From assembly GCF_001436455.1 (NCBI RefSeq), contig NZ_AYYU01000002.1, positions 62,001 through 126,000 on the forward strand: a stretch of 64,000 nucleotides of DNA. The letters are read 5' to 3'. This DNA is from Lactobacillus jensenii DSM 20557 (GTDB lineage: Bacteria > Bacillota > Bacilli > Lactobacillales > Lactobacillaceae). The position numbers were made by a program, and so were the translations under genes. Shown here piece after piece: positions 27,687 through 36,876 of this stretch. Below the pieces are notes generated by a model. It searched no databases. It worked only from the letters and a program-made list of their open reading frames with translations, and was not told where the DNA came from. Each line of letters opens with the position of its first letter. Positions within the stretch are counted from its first letter, which is position 1.

Positions 27687-27872
27687 ATGGCAGTTCCTGC
27701 AAGAAAAACTTCAAAACAAAAGAAACGTTCACGTCGTGGTCATATTAAGTTAACTGTACCTGCAATGCACTATGATGCAACTACAGGTGAATACCGCTTA
27801 AGCCACCGTGTTTCACCAAACGGTTACTACAAGGGTCGTCAAGTTGTTAAAAAAGCTAACAACAACGACTAA
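27687..27872 (+). CDS. rpmF: 50S ribosomal protein L32, Cys-free form
   Basis: 61 residues. It begins [19 protein letters not shown] as L32 does and ends [10 protein letters not shown]. The zinc-binding CxxC pairs found in many L32 proteins are absent: the middle reads [20 protein letters not shown]. It is therefore the zinc-independent (C-minus) form. An aaaaggag ribosome site precedes the ATG, and a terminator follows. Confidence 0.96.
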   Translation: MAVPARKTSKQKKRSRRGHIKLTVPAMHYDATTGEYRLSHRVSPNGYYKGRQVVKKANNND

Positions 27873-27877
27873 CTAAT

Positions 27878-27909
27878 AGACACCTAATTTGCGGTGTCTT
27901 TTTTTTTTA
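27878..27909 (+). terminator. Terminator of rpmF
   Basis: agacacc/ggtgtct arms with an 8-nt loop and ten T residues. Confidence 0.92.
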
Positions 27910-27941
27910 CAAAAAAACATAGAGGAAAGTATTTTTGAAAA

Positions 27942-29507
27942 ATGAAACTAGTTTTTTTACATACTAGCGATACGCATGGATTTTTATTACCAACAGATTA
28001 TCAAGATAAGCATGATTATGAAGCGCCAATTAGCTTAAGTAGAGTTTCAACAGCGATTAAAGCGCAACGAGAAAAATGGGGTGCTGATAAAGTAGTAGTT
28101 ACCGATGCAGGTGATTGCTTGCAAGGTTCTCCATTGGCCAGTTTTTGTCATAAAGATGAAAGTTACGAGCGGCTTGATAATTTTACTGCAGCTTATAATG
28201 AAATTGGTTATGATGGACGCTGTTTGGGAAATCATGATTTCAACTTTGGTCAAGATTATTTGAAGCACTATATTAAGAAGAATACTGCTAGTTTTGTCAA
28301 TGACAATATTCTTGATGAAAAGACAGATAATCCAGCTTTTGGTCAAGAATACAAAATTATTGAACGCCAAGATATCAAAATTGGCTTATTAGGAATAACA
28401 ACGCAATATGTTCCTCACTGGGAACCAGAGGAACACATTCGTGGTCTAAAATTTGTTTCTGCTTTTGATCAAATAAAGAAGTTAGCGCCTAAATTGAAAA
28501 AAGATGTCGACATTTTAGCTGTAATGTATCATGGTGGTTTTGAAAGTGACCCAGTTACTGGAGTAGCTACTGAACCGCATAATGGCGAAAATGAAGGCTA
28601 TAAAATCTTAAAGGAAATTCCAGAAGTTGATGTATTTTTGACTGGGCACCAACATCGTCGATTAAACTTAGTTGTTGATAATACTGCGATTGTTCAACCA
28701 GGTTATCGTGGTGAATGTGTTGCTCAGGTAGTAATCGACTTAGATAAAACTAGTGATGGTATTAAAATTAATAGTTTAGAAACTAGTTTGATTGAAACTA
28801 AGGATTACGAACCAGATCCAGCCATTGTAAAAGATATAACGGATGTTGATCGACAAGCACAAGCTTGGCTTGACCAGCCAATTGCCCATTTATCTGAACC
28901 TGCACCAATTAAAAGTGCTTTTGAGGGTAGAACTAAAGGAGCACCTTTTATAAATCTGCTTCAACAAATGCAAATTTACTTTACTGGAGCTGATATTTCA
29001 GCTACTGCAGTTATGAGTGAAAAGGCTCGTGGATTTACTAATCAAACAGTAACTTTGAGAGAAGTTATTTTGAATTATCCTTATGCTAATCAACTTTGCA
29101 AGGTAAGATTAACTGGTAAAGAGTTAAAAGAAATTTTAGAACATACTGCTACTTTCCTTGAAAAAGATAACGAAGGAAATATTAATTTTATTGATCGATA
29201 TATTAAACCCAAGCCACAGTTGTATCACTTCGATGTCTTTTATCCATTACGTTATGAAGTTGACTTATCTAAGCCACATGGGCATAGAGTAGTAGAATTG
29301 ACTTTACATGGAAAACCAATCGAAGATGAACATATTTATCATTTGGCAGTAAATAATTATCGGGCTATGGGTGGAGGCTTTTATCCAGCATATTCAATGG
29401 ATAAAATTGAAATGATGCTTGATAAGGATTATGTCCAAATGTTTACTGAATACTTGACTAGTGGCGAAGTTAAGGTAGATACTAAGCAATACTACAAGTT
29501 TTATTAG
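27942..29507 (+). CDS. Bifunctional-type metallophosphatase, 5'-nucleotidase family, without signal peptide
   Basis: 521 residues. The N-terminal calcineurin-like domain has the metal motifs HTSDTHG (7-13), DAGDCLQGS, LGNHDFNFG, YHGG and TGHQH. The C-terminal domain (about 310-521) is the 5'-nucleotidase substrate-recognition domain with NYPYANQL and YRAMGGGFYP. Relatives hydrolyse nucleotides or 2',3'-cyclic phosphates and are often secreted. This one has no signal peptide, like B. subtilis YunD, so it should be cytosolic. It is monocistronic, with a terminator directly after. Confidence 0.9.
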   Translation: MKLVFLHTSDTHGFLLPTDYQDKHDYEAPISLSRVSTAIKAQREKWGADKVVVTDAGDCLQGSPLASFCHKDESYERLDNFTAAYNEIGYDGRCLGNHDFNFGQDYLKHYIKKNTASFVNDNILDEKTDNPAFGQEYKIIERQDIKIGLLGITTQYVPHWEPEEHIRGLKFVSAFDQIKKLAPKLKKDVDILAVMYHGGFESDPVTGVATEPHNGENEGYKILKEIPEVDVFLTGHQHRRLNLVVDNTAIVQPGYRGECVAQVVIDLDKTSDGIKINSLETSLIETKDYEPDPAIVKDITDVDRQAQAWLDQPIAHLSEPAPIKSAFEGRTKGAPFINLLQQMQIYFTGADISATAVMSEKARGFTNQTVTLREVILNYPYANQLCKVRLTGKELKEILEHTATFLEKDNEGNINFIDRYIKPKPQLYHFDVFYPLRYEVDLSKPHGHRVVELTLHGKPIEDEHIYHLAVNNYRAMGGGFYPAYSMDKIEMMLDKDYVQMFTEYLTSGEVKVDTKQYYKFY

Positions 29508-29537
29508 AAAAAAGATCACTTTAAAGTGGTCTTTTTT
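29507..29537 (+). terminator. Terminator of the metallophosphatase gene
   Basis: aaaaaagatcact/agtggtctttttt arms with a 4-nt loop. Confidence 0.92.
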
Positions 29538-29609
29538 GCTTTTTCGAAAATGCTTACATGATAATAATTAAGTTGACGTTATGAGCAGGATTTTATAAGG
29601 AGAAAGCTT

Positions 29610-29942
29610 ATGAAGAGAGTAACATTATTTAATCATAAACATCCATTTATTACTCCTGCAATTATATTTTGGAGTATAGTTTTCTTAATGTTTTTCGGAC
29701 CCAAGATTTTAACCTCGATTAAATCAGCATATTTTAACTATCAAATTACTCAAGTGGTTTCAGAAAAGAAACCACAAGCCAAAGCACTGGATATAGTGCA
29801 AGAAGATACTGAAACCAATGTTTATTATCAAACATATGAATATAATGATAGGAAATATATCCTTGCTTGCTTCAAGAAATCTGGGAAAAGACACTTTGAC
29901 TGGTACAGTTTAAAAACTGGAAAGATTGAACATCTAAAGTAG
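29610..29942 (+). CDS. Small membrane-anchored protein, unknown function
   Basis: 110 residues, not recognised. It has a basic N-terminus (MKRVTLFNHKHPF), one membrane span (about 15-34, AIIFWSIVFLMFFGP), then a soluble domain of about 70 residues ending in a compact YEYNDRKYILACF...WYSLKTGKI pattern. The topology suggests an N-in signal anchor with the domain outside. It has a clear aaggag ribosome site and lies 8 bp before a similarly built gene, with which it probably forms a unit. The two share layout (KHP near the start, one span, small C-terminal domain) and may be old paralogues. Confidence 0.7.
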   Translation: MKRVTLFNHKHPFITPAIIFWSIVFLMFFGPKILTSIKSAYFNYQITQVVSEKKPQAKALDIVQEDTETNVYYQTYEYNDRKYILACFKKSGKRHFDWYSLKTGKIEHLK

Positions 29943-29950
29943 GTATAACT

Positions 29951-30334
29951 ATGAAAAACTTTGGACAAAAGCACCCTTTGATGGTGTGGATTTTAACACT
30001 TTTATTCAATTTGCTGATTTTAGTTGGTATTTATTTAAGTTATTTGTCTTTTCAAGAAGAGCATGATACGAAGGTTGCCTATGCAGAAATTGAATTAGCT
30101 TTGAAAAAACAAAATATTAATACTCATGAAATAAAAGTTGCCAAGCCATTTGTTAGGAATCAAAGGGCTTTTACCAATACTATCTGGTACACACTAGCCT
30201 TTACTTTCAAAGGTCAAAAATATGAAGCAACTTATTGAGAAGAACTTATTGATAAAATTATAACGAAAGATTGGGCAATTCGTTATAAACCAGAATATCG
30301 AGTAAAGATTGAAAAAGTTAAAGAGTTTCAATAA
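29951..30334 (+). pseudogene. Small membrane-anchored protein gene with an in-frame TGA
   Basis: The frame opens MKNFGQKHPLMVWILTLLFN with one membrane span (about 11-32). It stops at TGA 30236-30238 after 95 residues (end KGQKYEATY). The same frame then stays open for 31 more codons to TAA 30332, reading EELIDKIITKDWAIRYKPEY and RVKIEKVKEFQ. This continuation is charged and protein-like, and a terminator follows the second stop. The simplest reading is a nonsense mutation in a 127-codon gene. A genuine 95-residue product cannot be excluded. No function is known. Confidence 0.6.
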
Positions 30335-30339
30335 AAATA

Positions 30340-30373
30340 AAAGGAGGCGTAGTTATTCTACGTCTCCTATTTT
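30340..30373. terminator. Bidirectional terminator
   Basis: aggaggcgtag/ctacgtctcct stem with A tract before and T tract after. It separates the small membrane gene pair from the converging DUF2929-like gene. Confidence 0.85.
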
Positions 30374-30386
30374 TTATATTCAATAA

Positions 30387-30590
30387 TTATAACATCTTGC
30401 TGTACTTGGTTTTACCCTTGTATGATTTAGCCGCGATGAAAGGAATAATAACAGCAAATAACAAACCAAATACAATTCCTACACGAATTGCTTGCATTGG
30501 GTTAAATTGCGTTTCAGTCAATGCTGCAGCAATAAAACCAATGATTGACATAAAAATAGTACTCCAAATTGCTGAAATAATGTAGCGCAT
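30387..30590 (-). CDS. DUF2929-like (YjzD-type) small membrane protein
   Basis: 67 residues with two membrane spans: an N-terminal span (MRYIISAIWSTIFMSIIGFI) and a second one (IRVGIVFGLLFAVIIPFI). The tail is basic (KSYKGKTKYSKML). The start MRYI...IW and overall form match the DUF2929/YjzD family as I know it; the function is unsettled. The longer frame from 30707 is rejected because aggaga lies just before ATG 30590 and upstream residues look non-coding. It is divergent from dnaE. Confidence 0.75.
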   Translation of the reverse strand: MRYIISAIWSTIFMSIIGFIAAALTETQFNPMQAIRVGIVFGLLFAVIIPFIAAKSYKGKTKYSKML

Positions 30591-30701
30591 AATCTCTCCT
30601 TCTTTCGCTTTGCATTTTATCAAATTTTGAAATTGTAAACAAGGAAATGATACATAATATGAGTTTTTGGTATACTTAAAATAAATGAAAGGGGCCTCGT
30701 G

Positions 30702-33700
30702 ATGCAAGTTTCTGGTTTACAAACTTTAAGTTCTTTTTCACTACTTAAAAGTCCTATTTTAGTTGATGAATTAGTGAAAGACGCTGTAGATAAAGGGTAT
30801 AGTAGTTTAGCTTTAACAGATATAAATGTTACGTATGGTTTGGTTGATTTTTACTTAGCTGCCAAAAAAGCCAACTTGAACCCGTTACTTGGTATGACTA
30901 TCAGGCTTAATGGTATGATAGACCAAGCCCATCGCTATGACTTAATTTCAATTGCCAAAAATAATGAGGGTTATAAGAATTTGTTGCGCTTATCAAGTGC
31001 AATCAACTTAAAAACAGATAATGGTGATGAGCGAAAAGTTTTAACTTTAAAGCAAGTTGCCAAATATTTGAGTGATCAGATTTTTATCATTCCAGCTAAT
31101 GTGACTAGCGAGTTGCGATACTTATCTGAAAATAATGAAAAGCTTGGTAGTGACTACCTTCGTGAATTGCAAAAAATCATTCCAAGTTCTAGCGATTTAT
31201 ATTTAGGAGTATATGCCAGCAAAAATCAGCCATATATCAACTATGTTAAGGCTTTAGCAGCGCAGTTCAATTTACCATTAGCAGCTGCTGAAGATGTCCA
31301 GTATTTGCAAGCTAGTGATCAGTTTTTGGTAAAAACATTGAGAGCTATTGAACAAGGTCAAAAACTAGTTGATACTTCTAGTTTAGCCTTACAAAAAGGG
31401 TCTCATTATTTACGCTCAAGTGGTGAATTAGTTGCTGCATATAATGAAAATGGGATTATTGAAGCCTTGCATAATGCTGCAAAGATAGCAGATGAATGTA
31501 AAGCAGAGGTTATTTTCACGCAGCCAGAATTACCTAGATACAGACAAAACTTTGCCCCTAGCTCAAAAATATATTTACGCCAGTTAGTTCAAAAAGGCCT
31601 TGAAAATCGTTTTAAGGGTCAAAATATCCCAGAGATTTATCAAAAACGTCTAGATTATGAATTAAAAATTATTAATCAGATGGGATTTGATGATTACTTT
31701 CTGATTGTTTGGGATGTAATTAATTATGCCCATTCTGTTGATATTACTACTGGTCCTGGGCGTGGTTCAGCGGCAGGTTCATTAGTTGCATATAGTTTAG
31801 CAATTACAGAAGTTGATCCAATTAAATATAATTTACTCTTTGAAAGATTTCTAAATCCCGCTCGGGCTCAGATGCCAGATATTGACCTTGATATTCCAGA
31901 TAATCGTCGTGATGAAATTATTAAGTATATGTTTGAAAAGTATGGAATGGATCATGCTGCTCAGATATTGACCTTCGGAACATTGGCGGCTAAACAAGCT
32001 TTGCGTGATTGTGCTCGTGTATTTGGCTTAACAACAGTTCAAGCAAGTAAATTTACTCATGCAATTCCATTTTCAAAAGTAAAAATTACCTTATCTCAGG
32101 CTTATCAAGAATCAAAAGCTCTTCAGCTACTGGTAAATGCTTCAGAACTAAATAAATTGCTATTTAGAACTGCTATGCGTTTAGAAGGAATTCCACGTCA
32201 TGCCTCAATTCATGCAGCTGGGCTAGTAATTAGTGATAAATCTATTGCTCAGATTGCTGGTTTACAAGCTGGGACTTTAGGGATTCCAGTTACACAACAA
32301 ACTAAAGCCCATGTTGAAGAGTTAGGGTTACTGAAGATTGACTTTTTGGGCTTGAGAAATCTAACTATTTTAGGTGAGACAGTAGAGTTACTTGCTAAAG
32401 ATGGCATAAAGCTTGATCCAAAACAGATTCCCCTTAATGATGCTAAAACTTTACAATTATTTCAAAAGGGACAAACCGACGCTGTATTCCAATTTGAATC
32501 ACAAGGAATTAAAAATGTCCTAAAAAGATTGCATCCAGATAGCTTTGAAGATGTTGTTGCTGTTAATGCTTTATATCGTCCAGGCCCTATTCAAAATATC
32601 GATCATTTCATTAATCGGAAACAGGGTAAAGAAGCAATTACTTATCCAGATTCATCTTTGGCCCAACTTTTAAAACCAACTTATGGAATTTTGGTTTATC
32701 AAGAGCAAGTTATGCAAACTGCTCAGATTATGGCAGGTTTTAGCTTGGGTGAGGCGGATTTATTGCGTAGAGCTATGTCGAAGAAAAAGCAAGATTTAAT
32801 TGACCAAGAACGTGAGAAATTTATTACTGGTGCAGTAAAGAACGGCCATCCGCAAGCTACAGCTAGCAAGGTATATGCCTATATTGAGCAGTTTGCTAAT
32901 TATGGATTTAATCGTTCACATGCAGTAGCGTATTCAAAAATTGCTTTTTGGCTTGCTTACTTAAAAGTTCATTATCCAGCTGCCTTTTTTACAGCGCTAC
33001 TAAATTCAGTTAGTGCTAATCGAATAAAGGCAGGAGAATATATTACCCAGGCCCAAGAAGTTGGTGTAAAAATCTTGCCACCAGATATTAATCAAAGTCA
33101 GACTGACTATAGTTTACTAAACGGCCAAATTCAGGTTGGACTTAAGGCAATCAAAGGAATAAGAGTTGATTTCTTAAAAAATATTGCAAATTTACCTAAA
33201 AATTTTAGTTCTTTAGCAGATTTTCTGAGAAAAATAGATGCCAAATTTCTTTCAGAACAAACAATTGCAGCAATGATTAAAGCGGGTTGCTTTGATAAAA
33301 TTGATAAAAATCGGAAAATGTTGTTACTCAACTGCAAAGAGATTGTAGAAAATATAAAATTTACTGGTCAAAATGAAACCTTGTCTGAAGGTTTAGGTGG
33401 AATTCGTTTAGAACAAGCTCCAGCTCCTAACGCTAATGAAAAAGCAACAATGGAAGAAGAAGTGCTAGGCTTTTCTACAACTAAAACACCAATTTTAGTT
33501 GTTCAAAAATATGCTGAAAGATTCAATGCCCAAACTTTGAATTCATTTACGGTAAATGAAACAGGGATTGCTGTTGGAAAATTAATTAAATTGAAGCTTA
33601 TTAGAACTAAAAAAGGCGATACTATGGCTTTTTCAACTTTTAGGGATGCAAGTAGTGAACAAGAAATCACAATTTTTCCGGGAATTTACAGTAAAATATC

Positions 33701-33821
33701 AGATATTTTGAAAGAAGGACAAATTTATCTTCTTGGTATTAAAACTCAAAGTGATCGATATGATGCTGGAAAAGTCCAATATATGTTGACCAATTTAAAA
33801 CTTGTCAATTTTACTGAATAA
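30702..33821 (+). CDS. dnaE: DNA polymerase III alpha subunit, DnaE type
   Basis: 1039 residues. In Firmicutes with PolC, DnaE extends RNA primers, mainly on the lagging strand, before handing over to PolC. The catalytic palm motif PDIDLDIPDNRRDEI is intact, as are GPGRGSAAGSLVAY, HAAGLVIS, FGFNRSHAVAY-like FNRSHAVAYSKIAFWLAYLK and a C-terminal OB-fold. The N-terminal PHP domain has lost its metal-binding histidines (GLQTLSSFSLL in place of HLxVHSxYSLL; LALTDIN in place of LALTDxH), so it should lack proofreading. ATG 30702 lies 7 nt after agggg; the GTG at 30699 is a poorer choice. No clear terminator follows. Confidence 0.96.
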   Translation: MQVSGLQTLSSFSLLKSPILVDELVKDAVDKGYSSLALTDINVTYGLVDFYLAAKKANLNPLLGMTIRLNGMIDQAHRYDLISIAKNNEGYKNLLRLSSAINLKTDNGDERKVLTLKQVAKYLSDQIFIIPANVTSELRYLSENNEKLGSDYLRELQKIIPSSSDLYLGVYASKNQPYINYVKALAAQFNLPLAAAEDVQYLQASDQFLVKTLRAIEQGQKLVDTSSLALQKGSHYLRSSGELVAAYNENGIIEALHNAAKIADECKAEVIFTQPELPRYRQNFAPSSKIYLRQLVQKGLENRFKGQNIPEIYQKRLDYELKIINQMGFDDYFLIVWDVINYAHSVDITTGPGRGSAAGSLVAYSLAITEVDPIKYNLLFERFLNPARAQMPDIDLDIPDNRRDEIIKYMFEKYGMDHAAQILTFGTLAAKQALRDCARVFGLTTVQASKFTHAIPFSKVKITLSQAYQESKALQLLVNASELNKLLFRTAMRLEGIPRHASIHAAGLVISDKSIAQIAGLQAGTLGIPVTQQTKAHVEELGLLKIDFLGLRNLTILGETVELLAKDGIKLDPKQIPLNDAKTLQLFQKGQTDAVFQFESQGIKNVLKRLHPDSFEDVVAVNALYRPGPIQNIDHFINRKQGKEAITYPDSSLAQLLKPTYGILVYQEQVMQTAQIMAGFSLGEADLLRRAMSKKKQDLIDQEREKFITGAVKNGHPQATASKVYAYIEQFANYGFNRSHAVAYSKIAFWLAYLKVHYPAAFFTALLNSVSANRIKAGEYITQAQEVGVKILPPDINQSQTDYSLLNGQIQVGLKAIKGIRVDFLKNIANLPKNFSSLADFLRKIDAKFLSEQTIAAMIKAGCFDKIDKNRKMLLLNCKEIVENIKFTGQNETLSEGLGGIRLEQAPAPNANEKATMEEEVLGFSTTKTPILVVQKYAERFNAQTLNSFTVNETGIAVGKLIKLKLIRTKKGDTMAFSTFRDASSEQEITIFPGIYSKISDILKEGQIYLLGIKTQSDRYDAGKVQYMLTNLKLVNFTE

Positions 33822-33918
33822 ATTCAAATTCAATAAATCACAATTTACCGGCAATGGTACCGCTAACAAATGTAAAAAAGAGAATAGAATACTAATTTAG
33901 CCCATTTTTTTAAAGACT

Positions 33919-33946
33919 TTGAGTGAAAAAAATGGTAGTATTTAAT
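33919..33946 (+). promoter_or_regulatory. Promoter of pfkA-pyk
   Basis: TTGAGT, 16-bp spacer, TTTAAT. The inverted repeat atgtg/cacat (about 33949-33966) directly follows and could be an operator or a 5' hairpin. Confidence 0.6.
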
Positions 33947-33989
33947 TGATGTGAGAAATTACACATAATAATCATGATGGGGTGAATTC

Positions 33990-34949
33990 ATGAAACGGAT
34001 TGGTATTTTAACAAGTGGTGGGGATGCCCCTGGTATGAACGCTGCTGTTCGTGCGGTTGCAAGAACTGCGATGGCTAATGGCATCGAAGTTTTTGGTATT
34101 CGTTACGGATTTGCTGGTTTAGTAGCTGGTGACATCTTCCCAATGACATCTGATTCAGTTGCCAATATCTTAACTCGTGGTGGTACCTTCCTTTACACAG
34201 CTCGTTATCCAGAGTTTGCGCAAGAAGAAGGCCAATTGCGTGGTATTGAACAATTGAAGAAGCATGGTATTGAAGCATTAGTAGTTATCGGTGGTGATGG
34301 TTCTTACCATGGTGCCTTGGCCTTGACTAAGAGAGGATTTAACTCTATTGGTCTTCCAGGTACCATTGACAATGACATTCCATTCACTGATTTAACTATC
34401 GGTTTTGATACTGCCTGCACTACAGCAGCTGATGCAATTGATAAAATCAGAGATACTGCAAGCAGTCACCAACGTGTATTCGTAATTAATGTTATGGGTC
34501 GTGATTGTGGTGATATTGCCATGCGTGTTGGTGTGGCAAGTGGTGCTGATGCTATCGTTGTTCCAGAAAAGCCATATAGCATTGAAGCTATTGCTAATAA
34601 GCTCAAGAAGAGTTTTGCTAATGGTAAAGATCATGGTATTGTCATTGTTGCAGAAGGCGTAATGTCTTCAGACGACTTCTTGAAGGAACTTCTTAAGTAT
34701 GGTGACTTCGATGCTCGTACTGAAGTTTTGGGTCATATGCAACGTGGTGGTGAACCAACTGTTAGTGACCGTGTCTTGGCAAGTAAGATGGGTTCATATG
34801 CTGTTAAGCTTCTTATGGAAGGAAAAGGTGGCTTAGCTGTAGGTATCGAAGACAATCACTTGTGTACTCATGACATTGTTGATTTGTTTGATTCACACCA
34901 TGTTGGTGATTACTCATTGCTTGCAATGAATGATGATTTGTCACGGTAA
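33990..34949 (+). CDS. pfkA: ATP-dependent 6-phosphofructokinase
   Basis: 319 residues, the standard bacterial length. It phosphorylates fructose 6-phosphate, the committed step of glycolysis. Visible are the ATP site [30 protein letters not shown], the catalytic [17 protein letters not shown] (TIDND), and [10 protein letters not shown]. Together with pyk 31 bp downstream it forms the usual lactobacillar glycolytic pair. Codon use is strongly biased, as expected for high expression. Confidence 0.98.
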   Translation: MKRIGILTSGGDAPGMNAAVRAVARTAMANGIEVFGIRYGFAGLVAGDIFPMTSDSVANILTRGGTFLYTARYPEFAQEEGQLRGIEQLKKHGIEALVVIGGDGSYHGALALTKRGFNSIGLPGTIDNDIPFTDLTIGFDTACTTAADAIDKIRDTASSHQRVFVINVMGRDCGDIAMRVGVASGADAIVVPEKPYSIEAIANKLKKSFANGKDHGIVIVAEGVMSSDDFLKELLKYGDFDARTEVLGHMQRGGEPTVSDRVLASKMGSYAVKLLMEGKGGLAVGIEDNHLCTHDIVDLFDSHHVGDYSLLAMNDDLSR

Positions 34950-34980
34950 ATTTTGTTTTTGTAATAGGAGAGTTTTTTAA

Positions 34981-36750
34981 ATGAAGAAAACTAAGATTGT
35001 TAGTACTTTAGGTCCTGCATCAAACGATTTAGAAACTATTATTAAGTTAATTGAAGCAGGTGCAAATGTTTTCCGTTTCAACTTCTCACACGGTGATCAC
35101 GAAGAACACCTTTCACGTATGAAGTTGGTTAGAGAAGCTGAAAAGAAGACCGGCAAGTTAGTTGGTATTATGCTTGACACCAAGGGTGCTGAAATCAGAA
35201 CTACCGAACAAGAAGAAGGCAAGTTCACTATCCACACTGGTGAAACTATGCGTATTTCTATGGATGCTACCAAGAAGGGTAACAAGGACAAGATTTACGT
35301 AACTTACCCAGGTCTTTACGATGACACTCACGTTGGTGGTCACGTATTAATCGATGATGGTAAGGTTGACTTATTAATCACTGAAAAGGATGAAGCAAAC
35401 AAGGAATTAGTAACCAAGGCTCAAAACACTGGTTTAATTGGTTCAAAGAAGGGTGTTAACGCACCAGGTGTTGAAATCCGCCTCCCAGGTATCACTGAAA
35501 AGGATACTGATGACATTAACTTCGGTTTACAACACGGTATTAACTTCATTTCTGCTTCATTTGTACGTAAGGCTCAAGATGTTTTAGACATTCGTCAATT
35601 ATGTGAAAACGCTGGCCAAGACCACGTTAAGATCTTCCCTAAGATTGAATCACAAGAAGGTATCGACAACATTGATTCAATTCTTCAAGTTTCTGATGGT
35701 TTAATGGTTGCTCGTGGTGACATGGGTGTTGAAATCCCATTCATGAACGTACCATTCGTACAAAAGACTTTGATCAAGAAGGCAAATGCATTAGGTAAGC
35801 CAGTTATTACTGCAACTCAAATGCTTGACTCAATGCAAGAAAACCCACGTCCAACTCGTGCCGAAGTAACTGACGTTGCTAACGCTGTTTTAGACGGTAC
35901 TGATGCAACTATGCTTTCAGGTGAATCTGCAAACGGTTTGTACCCAGTACAATCTGTACAAGCAATGCACGACATTGATGTACGTACTGAAAAGCAAATT
36001 GCTGAACGTAACACTTTAGCACTTCAAAGATTTGAAGAATACCAAGGCTCAAACGTAACTGAAGCTATCGGTGAATCAGTTGTAAGAACTGCTGAAGAAT
36101 TAGGTGTTAAGACTATCATTACTGCAACCCAATCAGGTTACACTGCAAGAATGATTTCTAAGTACCGTCCAAACGCAGATATCGTTGCTTTAACTTTCGA
36201 TGAAAAGATTCAACACTCACTTGGTATTGTTTGGGGTGTTCAACCACTTCTTACTGAAAAGCCAACTTCAACTGATGATATGTTTGAAAAGGCTGCTAAG
36301 CTTGCTAAGGAAAACGGCTTTGTTAAGGATGGCGACTTAGTAATCATCGTTGCTGGTGTTCCAGTTGGTGAATCTGGTACTACTAACTTAATGAAGCTTG
36401 AACTTATCGGTTCAAAGCTTGTTAAGGGTCTTGGTGTAGGTACTGGCTCAGTTATTGGTAAAGCTGTTGTAGCAAACAGTGCTGATGAAGCAAACAACAA
36501 AGTAGAAGACGGTGACATTTTAGTTGCTAAGACTACTGACAAGGATTACTTACCTGCAATTAAGAAGGCAAGTGGTTTAGTAGTTGAAGCTTCTGGCTTG
36601 ACTTCACACGCTGCTGTTGTTGGTCTTTCATTAGGTATCCCAGTTGTTGTTGGTGCTACTGATGCAACTGACAAGATTGCTGACAACACTACTATTACTA
36701 TTGATGCTCGTCGTGGTGCTGTATACCAAGGTGAAGCAGCTAACTTATAA
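34981..36750 (+). CDS. pyk: Pyruvate kinase with C-terminal PEP-utilising-type domain
   Basis: 589 residues. It converts phosphoenolpyruvate and ADP to pyruvate and ATP. It starts MKKTKIVSTLGPASN; substrate and K+ sites lie in FRFNFSHGDHEEH, the catalytic Lys in IFPKIESQEG, and MVARGDMGVEIP and ITATQMLDSM are standard. The region after about residue 475 (VGTGSVIGKAVVA...ASGLTSHAAVVGLSLGIPVV) is the extra PEP-utiliser mobile-type domain found in Bacillus and lactobacilli; its TSHAAV keeps the His. Second gene of the pfkA-pyk unit, ending at a strong terminator. Confidence 0.98.
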   Translation: MKKTKIVSTLGPASNDLETIIKLIEAGANVFRFNFSHGDHEEHLSRMKLVREAEKKTGKLVGIMLDTKGAEIRTTEQEEGKFTIHTGETMRISMDATKKGNKDKIYVTYPGLYDDTHVGGHVLIDDGKVDLLITEKDEANKELVTKAQNTGLIGSKKGVNAPGVEIRLPGITEKDTDDINFGLQHGINFISASFVRKAQDVLDIRQLCENAGQDHVKIFPKIESQEGIDNIDSILQVSDGLMVARGDMGVEIPFMNVPFVQKTLIKKANALGKPVITATQMLDSMQENPRPTRAEVTDVANAVLDGTDATMLSGESANGLYPVQSVQAMHDIDVRTEKQIAERNTLALQRFEEYQGSNVTEAIGESVVRTAEELGVKTIITATQSGYTARMISKYRPNADIVALTFDEKIQHSLGIVWGVQPLLTEKPTSTDDMFEKAAKLAKENGFVKDGDLVIIVAGVPVGESGTTNLMKLELIGSKLVKGLGVGTGSVIGKAVVANSADEANNKVEDGDILVAKTTDKDYLPAIKKASGLVVEASGLTSHAAVVGLSLGIPVVVGATDATDKIADNTTITIDARRGAVYQGEAANL

Positions 36751-36763
36751 TAGCTAGTTAATA

Positions 36764-36809
36764 TAAAAAATAAAAGTAGTCTGATTTTTTCAGGCTACTT
36801 TTATTTTTT
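36764..36809 (+). terminator. Terminator of pfkA-pyk
   Basis: Very long stem aaaaaataaaagtagtctga/tcaggctacttttatttttt with a T-rich loop. Confidence 0.92.
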
Positions 36810-36876
36810 GTCTAAATTCTTTATACTATAGAATTAGATTATGTAAAGTAATATTAATAAAGAGAGGAGGCCTCGT

